A DNA stretch of 64,000 nt, from contig NZ_LR594659.1 in assembly GCF_901827155.1 (NCBI RefSeq), forward strand, positions 3,038,001 through 3,102,000, written 5' to 3'. This stretch comes from Variovorax sp. PBL-H6. GTDB lineage: Bacteria; Pseudomonadota; Gammaproteobacteria; Burkholderiales; Burkholderiaceae_C. The position numbers were made by a program, and so were the translations under genes. The stretch's first letter is position 1. Each line of letters opens with the position of its first letter. The notes beneath the pieces are model-generated. The model was not told the origin of the DNA and did not search any database. It worked only from the letters and a program-made list of their open reading frames with translations. This document shows positions 27,019-36,072 of this stretch, one piece after another.

Positions 27019-28764
27019 ATGTTTCTGACCAAGAAATCTCCCTCCGGCACGCCGCTGCCGACCCAACTCAAACTAAACGCTTCCACCCACGCTCCGTCCT
27101 TGCCCGATTCGGGACTGCTCGACTCATGGGCGACCCAGGGAGCAACACAGAATGCTTGCACTGCACGAAAAGAACTCGTGCGCTTGCTCGACAGCGCCGC
27201 CAGGCATCCAAGCAGCGAGCTGAATTTGGGTCACTGCGATGCACAGGCATGCCTGGAGCTGTCGGACCATCTGGTCGACGGGCATGCCGAGGCGTGCACC
27301 CGCGCAGACCCGTCAACGATTCGGTTGATTCTTCCATCGGGGCTCGTGAGGATGCCCGGGTGGATCATCAAGTTCACTGCGCTCAGACAGCTCATCGCGC
27401 ACGGATTCACTGGCGATTCCGACGCCGCCTTGAATCTGCTCGAAAAGCAATGTCCAGATTTGATGTGCGATCTGTCGAGCCCACAGGGCTCTGCGAAACC
27501 GCCGGAGACCGTCGACATTGAAAGCCGGCAAAAGGTTCATGCCGCCTTGGCGGAAAACATGCTCCGTCCGCTCGAGCGCCCCTTCATCGGCACACTCGAC
27601 CCAGACGCGAAGGCAGGGCTGCAGCATTTCGTGAGCCTGGTGCGCGAAACCCTTGGCACCAGGATCGACCTGGCCGGGGGCAGCGGCTACAACTTGGGAG
27701 GGTTCAAGATTCTTCGAAGGCAAGGTGGCGAGCTCGGGCTGTCGAAGCTCGCGGAACCACCCCACATCGACGGGAGTCTTGATCCGCGCTCTGCCGAGGC
27801 AGAGGACTTGCCGAGAACAATCGAAATCTTCAACGCTCACTCCGAAGATCTGCGAGTCGCCATCTGGCAGGCAATGACGAAGTGCGGCTATGTCAAGTAC
27901 CTGCAGGCCCATGCCGCGACGTTGATAGACGGTGAATGGGACATCCTGGTCAACGTAGGCCTCTATTTCAGCCGCAACCTGACGCAAAACGGCGCTCACA
28001 AGGACACCGAAGGGGAGAACCTGTTCGTGCTTCTCCTGTACTGCAATGACCAACACATCGAAGGCATGGAGTACATACCCGGGCTTGCGAATCCGCCGGA
28101 ACATCAGGCGTTCATAGAACGCCAACTGCCTTCCGTTTTTGTCGACGAGGTCGCGGAAATACTCCAGACGCCCCCGCACGGCACGGCATACGCACCTCAG
28201 GTCGAACCCTGGGGTTTTATTGGCGGCTGCGACGAGTTGATGGTCCACTCGACCCCGTTCGTTCACCATCGCGGCGCATTCGTACTCGTCTCGGTCATCG
28301 CGGGCATGGGCCCTGCGCTGCAACTCTGCTTCGGTCCTCGTACTGAGAAGGAGTACTCGAGGGTTCGGCAGTGCTACGCCCGTGGTGAGTCGCCATCCAC
28401 CAGGAATTCTCTTGTACTTGGTGCACACAAGGCGGCGGTACAACTGGAAGAGCTGGCGCTATCCGACGATTGGATTGACCGCAGCAAACTGGAGGAGCTC
28501 TTGCGCGATGCAGGGCTTGCCGAAGCTGACGCAGCGATGCTTTTCAAGGCGTTGGCGATGAAGGCGACCACCGAAGATCCTTTCGACGGTACGGCCTTGA
28601 TCGACATTCCCCACTTGCGCTACTCAGTCCGGATGACAGTGCCGCGCGGCAAGGAACTTCGTCGGGAGATGAGTGAGAAACTGGAGAACGGGACGGTACG
28701 TCCCCAACCGGCAACCCGCGATATGGCCAGGGTCTGGGTTATGGCGCGGCGAAAGCCCACCTGA
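27019..28764 (+). CDS. Unrecognised 581-residue protein with an HxD...H pattern
   Basis: I do not recognise the family. The start could be ATG at 27019 or TTG at 26899; neither has a clear ribosome-binding site. In the middle, NGAHKDTEGENLFVLLLYCND (His327, Asp329), followed about 90 residues later by DELMVHSTPFVHHRGAFVLV (His416, Arg418), resembles the HxD...H...R iron and 2-oxoglutarate site of double-stranded beta-helix oxygenases. The N-terminal 200 residues are hydrophilic and Ser/Ala/Leu-rich. There is no signal peptide and no membrane segment. It stands alone between cstA and a two-component operon. The oxygenase reading is tentative. Confidence 0.75.
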   Translation: MFLTKKSPSGTPLPTQLKLNASTHAPSLPDSGLLDSWATQGATQNACTARKELVRLLDSAARHPSSELNLGHCDAQACLELSDHLVDGHAEACTRADPSTIRLILPSGLVRMPGWIIKFTALRQLIAHGFTGDSDAALNLLEKQCPDLMCDLSSPQGSAKPPETVDIESRQKVHAALAENMLRPLERPFIGTLDPDAKAGLQHFVSLVRETLGTRIDLAGGSGYNLGGFKILRRQGGELGLSKLAEPPHIDGSLDPRSAEAEDLPRTIEIFNAHSEDLRVAIWQAMTKCGYVKYLQAHAATLIDGEWDILVNVGLYFSRNLTQNGAHKDTEGENLFVLLLYCNDQHIEGMEYIPGLANPPEHQAFIERQLPSVFVDEVAEILQTPPHGTAYAPQVEPWGFIGGCDELMVHSTPFVHHRGAFVLVSVIAGMGPALQLCFGPRTEKEYSRVRQCYARGESPSTRNSLVLGAHKAAVQLEELALSDDWIDRSKLEELLRDAGLAEADAAMLFKALAMKATTEDPFDGTALIDIPHLRYSVRMTVPRGKELRREMSEKLENGTVRPQPATRDMARVWVMARRKPT

Positions 28765-28792
28765 CAAAACCGCCACTTCGATTCCTGGAGCA

Positions 28793-28814
28793 GGGGGAGT
28801 GCGCGCCCTCCCCT
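28793..28814. terminator. Possible intrinsic terminator between convergent genes
   Basis: GGGGAG and CTCCCC can pair around an eight-base loop (TGCGCGCC), followed on the plus strand by TTTC. It lies between the stop of the 581-residue gene (28764) and the stop of the response regulator (28816). The stem is short and the T run poor. Confidence 0.35.
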
Positions 28815-28815
28815 T

Positions 28816-29454
28816 TCAGCCCTTGCCGAACTGCCGCGCATGCTCCACCGCATACTTGATCAGCTCCGCCTGCCCCTCGAGTCCCAGACGCCGCTTGATG
28901 CTCTGCCGATGCGCCTCCACGGTGCGCACGCTCAGGCCGAGGTCGCGCGCGATCTGCTTGCTCGATTCCCCACGCCCGAGCGCCGACAGGATCTCGCTCT
29001 CGCGCGGCGTGAGCAGCGGGCGCGGCGCCTGGTTGCGGAACAGCCGCTGCGACACCGCGGGACTCAAGAAGGTCCCGCCGGCTGCCGCTGCCTCGATGGC
29101 CGCGACGATCTCGGCCGCCGGCGCATCCTTGAGCACGTAGCCGCGCGCGCCGGCCGTTAGCGCCTGCTGCACGTACTCGGGGTTGTCGTACATGCTGAGC
29201 ATCACGACGCGCACCGCGGGCGCAACCGCCTGCAGCCGCGCGGCCAGCTCGATGCCGTTCATGTCCTTCATGCCCACGTCGGCCAGCACCAGATGCGGCT
29301 GCAGGCGTTCGATCGCTTCCAGCGCCTCAGCGGCACTGCCGGCCTCGCCCACGATCTCGATGCCGGGCAAGGGATCGAGGCGCGCATGCAGGCCGTCGCG
29401 GACCAGCGGATGGTCGTCGACCAGGAAGACGCGGATCGGCTGCGTCGTCGTCAA
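28816..29454 (-). CDS. NarL/FixJ-type response regulator
   Basis: 212 residues: receiver domain with the acidic pocket LVDD and phosphorylation site Asp59 (LVLADV), then a LuxR-type helix-turn-helix (LTPRESEILSALGRGESSKQIA, split by SVRTVEAHRQSIKRRL). I use TTG at 29454 as start because it overlaps the sensor-kinase stop (TTGA), GGAGG lies just upstream, and no ATG exists in the correct place. It is the partner of the kinase immediately upstream. The target genes are not evident. Confidence 0.92.
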   Translation of the reverse strand: MTTTQPIRVFLVDDHPLVRDGLHARLDPLPGIEIVGEAGSAAEALEAIERLQPHLVLADVGMKDMNGIELAARLQAVAPAVRVVMLSMYDNPEYVQQALTAGARGYVLKDAPAAEIVAAIEAAAAGGTFLSPAVSQRLFRNQAPRPLLTPRESEILSALGRGESSKQIARDLGLSVRTVEAHRQSIKRRLGLEGQAELIKYAVEHARQFGKG

Positions 29455-30812
29455 GCCGCCTCCAGGCTCTTCGCCGGGACGAAGGCGACGATGGCGGTCC
29501 CCTTGCTGCCCGAGTGCAAGTCGAGCCGCCCGCCGATCGCCGCGATGCGCTCGCGCATGTTGCGCAACCCGATGCCCCGGTGCGGATCGAGCTGCGTGGC
29601 TGCCAGGTCGAAGCCGACGCCGTCGTCGTTCACTTCCAGCCGCACGCCGCGCGACTCGAAGTCCAGCGCGATGCGCACCTGTCGCGCGCGTGCGTGCTTG
29701 CGCACATTGGTCAGCGCCTCCTGCGTCACACGGAACAGCGCGGTCTTGACCTCTTCCGGCAGTTCGCGCGGTTCGCCCTGCACCGCGACGGCGGCGGCCA
29801 CGTCGCCCTCCTCGCCGAACTCCGCGCCCAATCGTTCCAGCGCGGCCGGCAGGCCCAACTGGTCCAGCAGCGCCGGCCGCAGCCGGTGAGAGATGCGTCG
29901 TACTTCGGCGAGGCATGTGTTGAGCCGCGCCAGCGACTTGGCCAGCACCGCCGGCGCGGGCTGGTTCGCGCGCTCCAGCATCTCCACGGCGGACTCCACC
30001 AGCAGCTTGGCGGACACCAGCGTCTGGCTGGTGCCGTCGTGCAGCTCGCGCGCGAGCCGTCCGCGCTCCTCCTCCTGCGATTGCACCACCTGGCGCGCGA
30101 GCAGGCGCAGCTTGGCCTCGGCCACCCGGTGCTCGCTGAGGTTGAGCAGCAGCCCGCCGGCACTGACCGCCGCCAGGCACAGCGCCGCGATGGCTGCGAT
30201 CCACAGCAGGGTGGTGGTGACGTTGAGATTCATCTGCCGATCCAGCGTCTGCATGGTCGCCTGAATGTCGTCCAGGTACAGGCCGGTCCCGAGCATCCAG
30301 TTCCAGCGCGGCAGCGCCGTCACGTAGCCCAGCTTGGGCGCGAGCTGGGCACTCGAGGGCTTGCGCCACTCGTACTCCACGAAGCCGCCGCCGTCGCGAG
30401 CCCGGGCGATCAGCTCCTGGATGGTGAAGCGCCCGCGTGAGTCGCGCAGCTCCCACAGATCCTGGTTCACCAGCTCGGGCTGCCGCGAATGCATCAGAGA
30501 GCGTCCCCGCAGGTCATAGACGAAGAAGTAGCCGTCGTTGCCATAGTCGAGCGCGGCGAGCCGGCGCAGGGCCTCGGCGCGCGTCGCCTCGTCGTTCCGG
30601 CCCGTGTCGTACAGCGGCTGCACCACGCTGACCGCCAACGCCACGTAGCTGCGCAGCTCGTTGCGTCGCTGGTTCATGTAGGTCTGCTCGATCAGCGCGC
30701 GCTCGCGGGTTGCCAGGTCGCGCTCCTGGTGGCGCACTGCCAGCGCCACCAGTGCCAGTGCGACCAGCAGCGGCGCGACGGCCAGCGCGACGATCTTGAG
30801 GCGGAGGTTCAT
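29451..30812 (-). CDS. Cache-domain sensor histidine kinase (NarL-type, HisKA_3)
   Basis: 453 residues. A membrane helix (about residues 5-27) is followed by an extracytoplasmic Cache domain containing YGNDGYFFVYDLRGRSLMH, a second helix near 200-222, the dimerisation/phosphoacceptor helix with His258 (RLARELHDGTSQTL), and a GHKL ATPase ending GIGLRNMRERI...GSKGTAIVAFVP. Cache domains of this type usually bind small organic acids. Stop and regulator start overlap. It lies 27 bases after the thioesterase-GNAT gene on the same strand. Confidence 0.92.
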   Translation of the reverse strand: MNLRLKIVALAVAPLLVALALVALAVRHQERDLATRERALIEQTYMNQRRNELRSYVALAVSVVQPLYDTGRNDEATRAEALRRLAALDYGNDGYFFVYDLRGRSLMHSRQPELVNQDLWELRDSRGRFTIQELIARARDGGGFVEYEWRKPSSAQLAPKLGYVTALPRWNWMLGTGLYLDDIQATMQTLDRQMNLNVTTTLLWIAAIAALCLAAVSAGGLLLNLSEHRVAEAKLRLLARQVVQSQEEERGRLARELHDGTSQTLVSAKLLVESAVEMLERANQPAPAVLAKSLARLNTCLAEVRRISHRLRPALLDQLGLPAALERLGAEFGEEGDVAAAVAVQGEPRELPEEVKTALFRVTQEALTNVRKHARARQVRIALDFESRGVRLEVNDDGVGFDLAATQLDPHRGIGLRNMRERIAAIGGRLDLHSGSKGTAIVAFVPAKSLEAA

Positions 30813-30839
30813 CGGCGTGGCGGCACGAACGGCGGGCGC

Positions 30840-31709
30840 TCAGAGCGCGCGGCGCATCTCGATGTGCGGGATGCCAGCTTCCTCGAACGGCTCGCCATGC
30901 TGCGCATACCCGAGGCGCGTGTAGAAGGCCTCGGCGCTGCGCTGTGCATGCAGCATCACCTCGCGGTCGCCGCGCGCCTTGGCAGCGTCCTCCAGCGCGC
31001 GCAGAACCGCCGCGCCATGGCCACCACCGCGCAGCACGCGGTGCACGGCCATCCGGCCGATGCGGCCCTGGCCGGGCGCGCCCGGCACCAGCCGTCCGGT
31101 CGCGATCACCTGCCCCAGCCGGTTGCGCGCCACCGCATGCACGGCGCTCTCGTCGTGCTCGTCCCATTCCAGCTCCTTGGGAATGCGCTGCTCCTCGATG
31201 AAGACGCTGCGGCGGACTGCGCCTGCACCTTCGCCGAGCTCGGCCCAGTTGCCGGTGCGGACTTCGGCCAGGGCTTCACCGGATTCGTAGGCCGTGAAGA
31301 TCTCGCGCAGCAACGTCGGCACCGGCTTCGAGGTCTGCGTGGCCGGATCGGCGAACACGTAGACCAGCTCGCACCCGACCAGGAAGTCGTCGCCGCGGAA
31401 CAGCCCGCCCTGGAAAATGATGGAGGAGTTGCCCACGCGCACGCACTTCATGGCGACGTCGAGCACGTCGTCGACCCGTGCCGAGGCCTGGAAGTCGACC
31501 GTGGCCTTGCGCACGTAGAGGTCGCCGCCCAGCGCGTGCATCGCCTCCTCGTAGGGCAACGCAAGCGCGCGCCAGTAGTCGGCGATCGCGGTGTCGAAAT
31601 ACATCAGGTAGTGGGCGTTGAAGACGATCTTCTGCATGTCCACCTCGGCCCAGCGCACGCGCAGGCGGTGGAAGAAGCGGTAGTCGGATCGGCGGGTGTT
31701 CTCGGTCAT
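30840..31709 (-). CDS. Fusion of a YbgC-like acyl-CoA thioesterase and a GNAT acetyltransferase
   Basis: 289 residues. The first about 140 are a hotdog thioesterase with the catalytic-type RVRWAEVDMQKIVFNAHYLM. The last about 145 are a GNAT domain of the ElaA type (RRSVFIEEQRIPKELEWDEHD, then RIGRMAVHRVLRGGGHGAAV as the acetyl-CoA loop). Both act on acyl-CoA, so the fusion may couple hydrolysis and transfer, but the substrate is unknown. ATG overlaps the esterase stop (ATGA). Confidence 0.9.
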   Translation of the reverse strand: MTENTRRSDYRFFHRLRVRWAEVDMQKIVFNAHYLMYFDTAIADYWRALALPYEEAMHALGGDLYVRKATVDFQASARVDDVLDVAMKCVRVGNSSIIFQGGLFRGDDFLVGCELVYVFADPATQTSKPVPTLLREIFTAYESGEALAEVRTGNWAELGEGAGAVRRSVFIEEQRIPKELEWDEHDESAVHAVARNRLGQVIATGRLVPGAPGQGRIGRMAVHRVLRGGGHGAAVLRALEDAAKARGDREVMLHAQRSAEAFYTRLGYAQHGEPFEEAGIPHIEMRRAL

Positions 31710-32656
31710 GGTTGCAAGGCTTCCTTCAGGGCGCGCGCCGCATCGGCCTGGGCCTGCAGCGCTTCGGGGATGGCACGGCCCATTTTGACGAATTCGTGAA
31801 TCACGCCGCGGTAGATCTCCAGGTCCACCGGCACACCTGCGGCGCGCAGCTTGTCGGCGTAGGCGATGCCCTCGTCGACCACCGGATCGCACTCGGCCAG
31901 GCCGATCCAGGCGGGCGCGACGCCCTCGACGTCTTCGGCGTTGAGTGGGGCGAAGCGCCAGTCGTCGCGGTCGGCCGGCGTGTTGACGTACTGGGCAAAG
32001 AACCAGGTGATGAGCTGCTCGCCGAGGAGCGGACCCTCTGCGAAGCGACGGTGCGAGGGTGTGTCCTGGTGCGCAGTGGTGCCCGGGTAGATGAGGATCT
32101 GCAAGGCGACCCGCAGGCCCGCGTCGCGCGCCAGGATGGCGCACACCGCGGCCAGCGTGCCGCCCGCGCTGTCGCCGCCGAGCGCGAGGCGGCTGCCGTC
32201 GAGCCCCAGCTCCGCGGCGCTCCGCGCAACGAACTGCACGGCATCCCATGCGTCGTTCGAGGCGGTCGGGAACTTGTGCTCGGGCGCCAGTCGATAGTCC
32301 ACCGACACGACGGCGCAACCGCTTTTCTGGCTGAGCACGCGGCACAGCGTGTCATGCGTGGCGATGCTGCCGACCGTGAAGCCGCCGCCATGGAAGAACA
32401 GCAGGACCGGCAGCACGTCGTGCGAAGGGGCATAGAGCCGGGCCGACATGGAATGCCCGTCGCGCGCGGGAATCTCGAAGTCCTCGACGCGTCCCAGTTG
32501 CGGCTTGGGGACCTCGAGCACGCCGGCGCCCTTCTCGTACGCCGCCTTGGCCTCGGCCGGCGTCAGCGTGAAGAACGGCGCCGGCTGGGCGCGGGCCATG
32601 CGCTCGACCACACCGGCCATCTTGGCGGTGAGCGGCGGCGCGAGGGTTTGGGTCAT
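31706..32656 (-). CDS. Alpha/beta hydrolase of the hormone-sensitive lipase family
   Basis: 316 residues. The oxyanion-hole HGGGF at 89-93, nucleophile Ser163 in GGDSAGG, acid in ECDPVVDEG and His in YRGVIHEFVKM form the family's catalytic set. It should hydrolyse short to medium acyl esters in the cytoplasm. I use ATG at 32656; a GTG at 32674 would add six residues. First gene of a four-gene minus-strand operon, divergent from the alcohol dehydrogenase. Confidence 0.9.
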   Translation of the reverse strand: MTQTLAPPLTAKMAGVVERMARAQPAPFFTLTPAEAKAAYEKGAGVLEVPKPQLGRVEDFEIPARDGHSMSARLYAPSHDVLPVLLFFHGGGFTVGSIATHDTLCRVLSQKSGCAVVSVDYRLAPEHKFPTASNDAWDAVQFVARSAAELGLDGSRLALGGDSAGGTLAAVCAILARDAGLRVALQILIYPGTTAHQDTPSHRRFAEGPLLGEQLITWFFAQYVNTPADRDDWRFAPLNAEDVEGVAPAWIGLAECDPVVDEGIAYADKLRAAGVPVDLEIYRGVIHEFVKMGRAIPEALQAQADAARALKEALQP

Positions 32657-32720
32657 GGGCAAGACAGGCGGCACTTGTTAAATTGGAAGGCCGAATCGTA
32701 GCTTCCACTTCATACGCCCC

Positions 32721-33857
32721 ATGGCCCTCATCCAATACCTGACCCAGATCCAGTTCGACTTCGGCGCCATCCAGCTGCTGCGCAGCGAATGCGACCGCAT
32801 CGGCATCGCCCGGCCGCTGATCGTCACGGACGCCGGCGTGCGCGCCGCCGGCATCCTGCAAAAGGCGCTGGACGCGCTCGGCGGCCTGCCAGCCGCGGTG
32901 TTCGACCAGACCCCCTCCAACCCCACCGAGGCCGCCGTGCGCGCCGCCGCCGCGCTCTACCGCGACGAACGCTGCGACGGCCTCATCGCCGTCGGCGGCG
33001 GCTCCGCCATCGACTGCGCGAAAGGCGTCGCCATCGCGGCCACGCACGAGGGGCCGCTCAAGACCTACGCCACCATCGAAGGCGGCTCGCCGAAGATCAC
33101 CGAGCGCGTCGCCCCGCTGATCGCCGTGCCCACCACCAGCGGCACCGGCAGCGAGGTGGCGCGCGGCGCCATCGTGATCGTGGACGACCACCGCAAGCTC
33201 GGCTTCCACAGCTGGTTCCTGATGCCGAAGGCTGCGATCTGCGACCCCGAGCTGACGTTGGGCCTGCCGCCGCGGCTCACCGCCGCCACCGGCATGGATG
33301 CCATCGCGCACTGCATGGAGACCTTCATGTCGGCCGCCTTCAACCCACCCGCCGACGGCATCGCGCTGGACGGGCTGCAGCGCGCCTGGAACTACATCGA
33401 GCGCGCCACCAAGGACGGCAGCGACCGCGAGGCACGCCTCAACCTGATGAGCGCTTCGATGCAGGGCGCCATGGCCTTCCAGAAGGGCCTGGGCTGCGTT
33501 CACTCGCTGAGCCACAGCCTGGGCGGCATCGACCCGCGCCTGCATCACGGCACGCTCAACGCCCTCTTCCTGCCGGCCGTGATCCGCTTCAACGCGGGCG
33601 CGGATTCGGTACAGAAGGAACAGCGCCTGCAACGCATGGCGCAGGCCATGAACCTCGACTCGCCCGGTGACCTTTCGGCGGCGATCCGCGACATGAGTGC
33701 ACGCCTGGGCTTGCCGAAGGGGCTCGGCGAGGTGGGGGTGACGGACGCGATCTTCGAGCAGATCATCGACGGCGCAATGGCCGACCATTGCCACAAGACC
33801 AACCCGCGGCTCGCGAGCCGCGAGGACTACCGCGAGATGCTCGAAGCCTCGATGTAG
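32721..33857 (+). CDS. Iron-containing alcohol dehydrogenase
   Basis: 378 residues of the type III alcohol dehydrogenase fold. NAD-binding GGGSAIDCAKG lies near residues 92-102, TSGTGSEV near 137-144, and metal ligands occur in GMDAIAHCMETF, HSLSHSLGG and HHGTLNA. It oxidises or reduces an alcohol/aldehyde or hydroxy acid; substrate unknown. Divergent from the esterase operon with 64 bases between, and its last 31 bases overlap the convergent ampR. Confidence 0.94.
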   Translation: MALIQYLTQIQFDFGAIQLLRSECDRIGIARPLIVTDAGVRAAGILQKALDALGGLPAAVFDQTPSNPTEAAVRAAAALYRDERCDGLIAVGGGSAIDCAKGVAIAATHEGPLKTYATIEGGSPKITERVAPLIAVPTTSGTGSEVARGAIVIVDDHRKLGFHSWFLMPKAAICDPELTLGLPPRLTAATGMDAIAHCMETFMSAAFNPPADGIALDGLQRAWNYIERATKDGSDREARLNLMSASMQGAMAFQKGLGCVHSLSHSLGGIDPRLHHGTLNALFLPAVIRFNAGADSVQKEQRLQRMAQAMNLDSPGDLSAAIRDMSARLGLPKGLGEVGVTDAIFEQIIDGAMADHCHKTNPRLASREDYREMLEASM

Positions 33858-34711
33858 TCGACCAGCCAGCGGCGAAAGGCCTCCATCGCGGCGCTCGGTT
33901 TTCTCGACTTGAGCCGCACGAGCCAGTAGCTGCCGGTCATCACCTCGGTCGAAAGCGGCCGGACGAGCCGGCCTTCGTCCAGCTCGCGTTCGAACATGGA
34001 GCCCGGCGCAAGTGCGACCCCGGCGCCCTGCATGGCCGCTTCCACCATCAGCCGCGAGGAATCGAACACCGGGCCGCGGATCGTCGGGCAGTCCGCGCCC
34101 GATGCCGCGAACCAGGCGGGCCAGTCCTCGGCCCGATAGGAACGCAGCAGCGTCTGCTGCGAGAGATCGCGAGGCTTGGCGATGCGCGCTGCGATCGCCG
34201 GCGCACACAGCACAGAGAGCGGCGCCGCCATCAGGTGCTCGGCCTCCAGGCCTGGCCAGTTCCCGTCGCCGAAGCGGATTGCACAGTCCAGCCCCTCGCC
34301 CGCCAGGTCGACCACGTTGTTGTGCGTCATCAGCCGCAGGTCGGCGAAGGGGCAGCTTTGCCGGAAGAGCCGCAAACGCGGCAGCAGCCAGCCGACGGCG
34401 AAGGTGCCCACCACGCCGACCGTCAGCACCTCGAAGAAGTGGCCGTTGTCGAACTGCTGGACCACCGCCTCCATGCGCCCGAAGGACTCGGCCAGCACCG
34501 GCAGCAGCGCATGGCCCTCGTCGCTGAGCGCCAGCCCGCGCGGCAGGCGGCGGAACAGCGCCACGCCCAGCCGCGCCTCGAGGCCGCGCACCTGCTGGCT
34601 GACCGCGGCCTGCGTCACGTTGAGCTCGGCCGCCGCCAGCGTGAAGCTCAGGTGGCGCGCCGAGGATTCGAAGGCTCGCAGTGCGTTCAGGGGAAGGTGG
34701 GTGCGAGCCAT
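33827..34711 (-). CDS. ampR: LysR-type beta-lactamase regulator AmpR
   Basis: 294 residues, normal for AmpR. The N-terminal helix-turn-helix LPLNALRAFESSARHLSFT, followed by AAELNVTQAAVSQQVRGLEA, is very AmpR-like, and a substrate-binding domain follows. AmpR senses muropeptides and activates a divergent beta-lactamase gene, exactly the arrangement here with the bla gene starting 92 bases away. Confidence 0.93.
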   Translation of the reverse strand: MARTHLPLNALRAFESSARHLSFTLAAAELNVTQAAVSQQVRGLEARLGVALFRRLPRGLALSDEGHALLPVLAESFGRMEAVVQQFDNGHFFEVLTVGVVGTFAVGWLLPRLRLFRQSCPFADLRLMTHNNVVDLAGEGLDCAIRFGDGNWPGLEAEHLMAAPLSVLCAPAIAARIAKPRDLSQQTLLRSYRAEDWPAWFAASGADCPTIRGPVFDSSRLMVEAAMQGAGVALAPGSMFERELDEGRLVRPLSTEVMTGSYWLVRLKSRKPSAAMEAFRRWLVDYIEASSISR

Positions 34712-34802
34712 AAGATTTTCTTGTGCGAGACAGCAAATACTATCGTTTGTGCCGCCCCCGTCCATGGCGGAAAGTCGCTGCTTTTCAGGAGCACGCATCC
34801 CC
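34712..34802. promoter_or_regulatory. ampR-bla divergent control region
   Basis: 91 bases between the two start codons must contain both promoters and the AmpR operator. An AT-richer stretch with TTTTCTTGTGC and AGCAAATAC at about 34715-34735 is the likely LysR-type site; its exact boundaries are not certain. Confidence 0.5.
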
Positions 34803-35681
34803 ATGATTCAACGACGTCAATTCGCAGGCGCCCTTCTTCTCCCGATGGCCGCCGTTTCCTTCGACATCCGGGCCGAGGCCCGTCCGGCCCTTGCGCGACA
34901 GTTCGCCGAGATCGAGAAGAAAACCGGAGGCCGGCTGGGCGTCCACGTGCTCGACACCGCGAATGGCCGCCGCGCCGGCCACCGCCAGGACGAGCGCTTC
35001 GCCATGTGCAGCACCTTCAAGTTTGTCGCCGCGGCGTTGGTGCTGGCGCGGGTGGATCGGGGCCAGGAGCGCCTGGACCGCCGTGTCGCCTATTCGCGCA
35101 ACGACCTCGTGACCTATTCGCCTGTGACCGAGAAGCACGCCGGCACCGACGGCATGACCATGGCCCAGTTGTGCGAGGCCGCGGTCACGCTGAGCGACAA
35201 CACCGCCGGCAACCTGATGCTTGCGAGCTTCGGCGGCCCCGCAGGCCTTACCGCCTTCATGCGCTCGCTGGGCGACGCGCACACGCGGCTGGACCGCATC
35301 GAGACCGCCCTCAACGAAGCCCGTGCCGGCGATCCGCGCGATACCACCACGCCGGCCGCGATGGTGGGCAGCATGCAGAAGATTCTCTTGGGCGATGCGC
35401 TCTCGCCCGCCTCGCGCACCCAGTTGCTGCAATGGCTGGACGGGAACAAGACAGGCGGCGAGCGCATCGGCGCCGGCCTGCCCGCGGACTGGAAGGTGGG
35501 CGACAAGACCGGCACGGGCGAGAACGGCGCAGCCAACGACATCGCGATCCTTCGGCCGCCGGGACGCGCGCCCATCCTGCTGTCGGTCTACCTGACGGAG
35601 ACCAAGGCATCGATGGCCGATCGCAACGCGGCGCATGCCGCTGTCGCAGCCGCGGTCGTGCCCTGGATCACTGGCGCCTGA
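34803..35681 (+). CDS. bla: Class A beta-lactamase
   Basis: 292 residues with a signal peptide (MIQRRQFAGALLLPMAAVSF). Catalytic motifs: STFK (Ser70, Lys73), SDN (131-133), the omega-loop glutamate in ETALN (Glu167) and KTGTG. Cys69 precedes the active serine as in PenA- and KPC-type enzymes, but no cysteine follows KTGTG at the position needed for the carbapenemase disulphide. It should hydrolyse penicillins and possibly cephalosporins in the periplasm; the spectrum cannot be read from the sequence. Likely induced by AmpR. Confidence 0.95.
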   Translation: MIQRRQFAGALLLPMAAVSFDIRAEARPALARQFAEIEKKTGGRLGVHVLDTANGRRAGHRQDERFAMCSTFKFVAAALVLARVDRGQERLDRRVAYSRNDLVTYSPVTEKHAGTDGMTMAQLCEAAVTLSDNTAGNLMLASFGGPAGLTAFMRSLGDAHTRLDRIETALNEARAGDPRDTTTPAAMVGSMQKILLGDALSPASRTQLLQWLDGNKTGGERIGAGLPADWKVGDKTGTGENGAANDIAILRPPGRAPILLSVYLTETKASMADRNAAHAAVAAAVVPWITGA

Positions 35682-35706
35682 CGCGTGGCACTCGGCCGGC
35701 CGGGTC

Positions 35707-35928
35707 TCAGCCCTTCCTGCCGCCAAATGCCACCAGTGCTCCGCCCACCACGATCGCCGCCACGCCGGCCCAGGTCGGGAAGTTGACGGTCTCTTTTTCC
35801 TTCACCGACAGCTCGATCGGGCCGATCTTGGCCTGGTGCGTTTCCTTGGTGAAGCTGAAGCCGCCGAGCCCGATGGCCGCGATGCCGGCAACGATGAGGA
35901 TCAGGCCGATGATTCTTGTGGCGTTCAT
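35707..35928 (-). CDS. Small two-helix membrane protein
   Basis: 73 residues with helices at about 5-24 and 52-69, separated by a polar loop (KETHQAKIGPIELSVKEKET). Resembles short conserved membrane proteins of unknown function in this group (DUF3185-like size and layout, unverified). ATG at 35928 is chosen over an upstream in-frame start. It converges with bla. Confidence 0.75.
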   Translation of the reverse strand: MNATRIIGLILIVAGIAAIGLGGFSFTKETHQAKIGPIELSVKEKETVNFPTWAGVAAIVVGGALVAFGGRKG

Positions 35929-36072
35929 GGTGTCGTGCTTCCCCGTGGTTTGAAATGGATGCCCGACTGTAGCCGCCGCGGCTGGCGCCAACTCAGAGCG
36001 AGTGCACGACCGCCGCCGGGCTGCCGCGTGCAACCACTCGTCCCGTCGCACCCGCGTAGATGCGCAAGGCTT

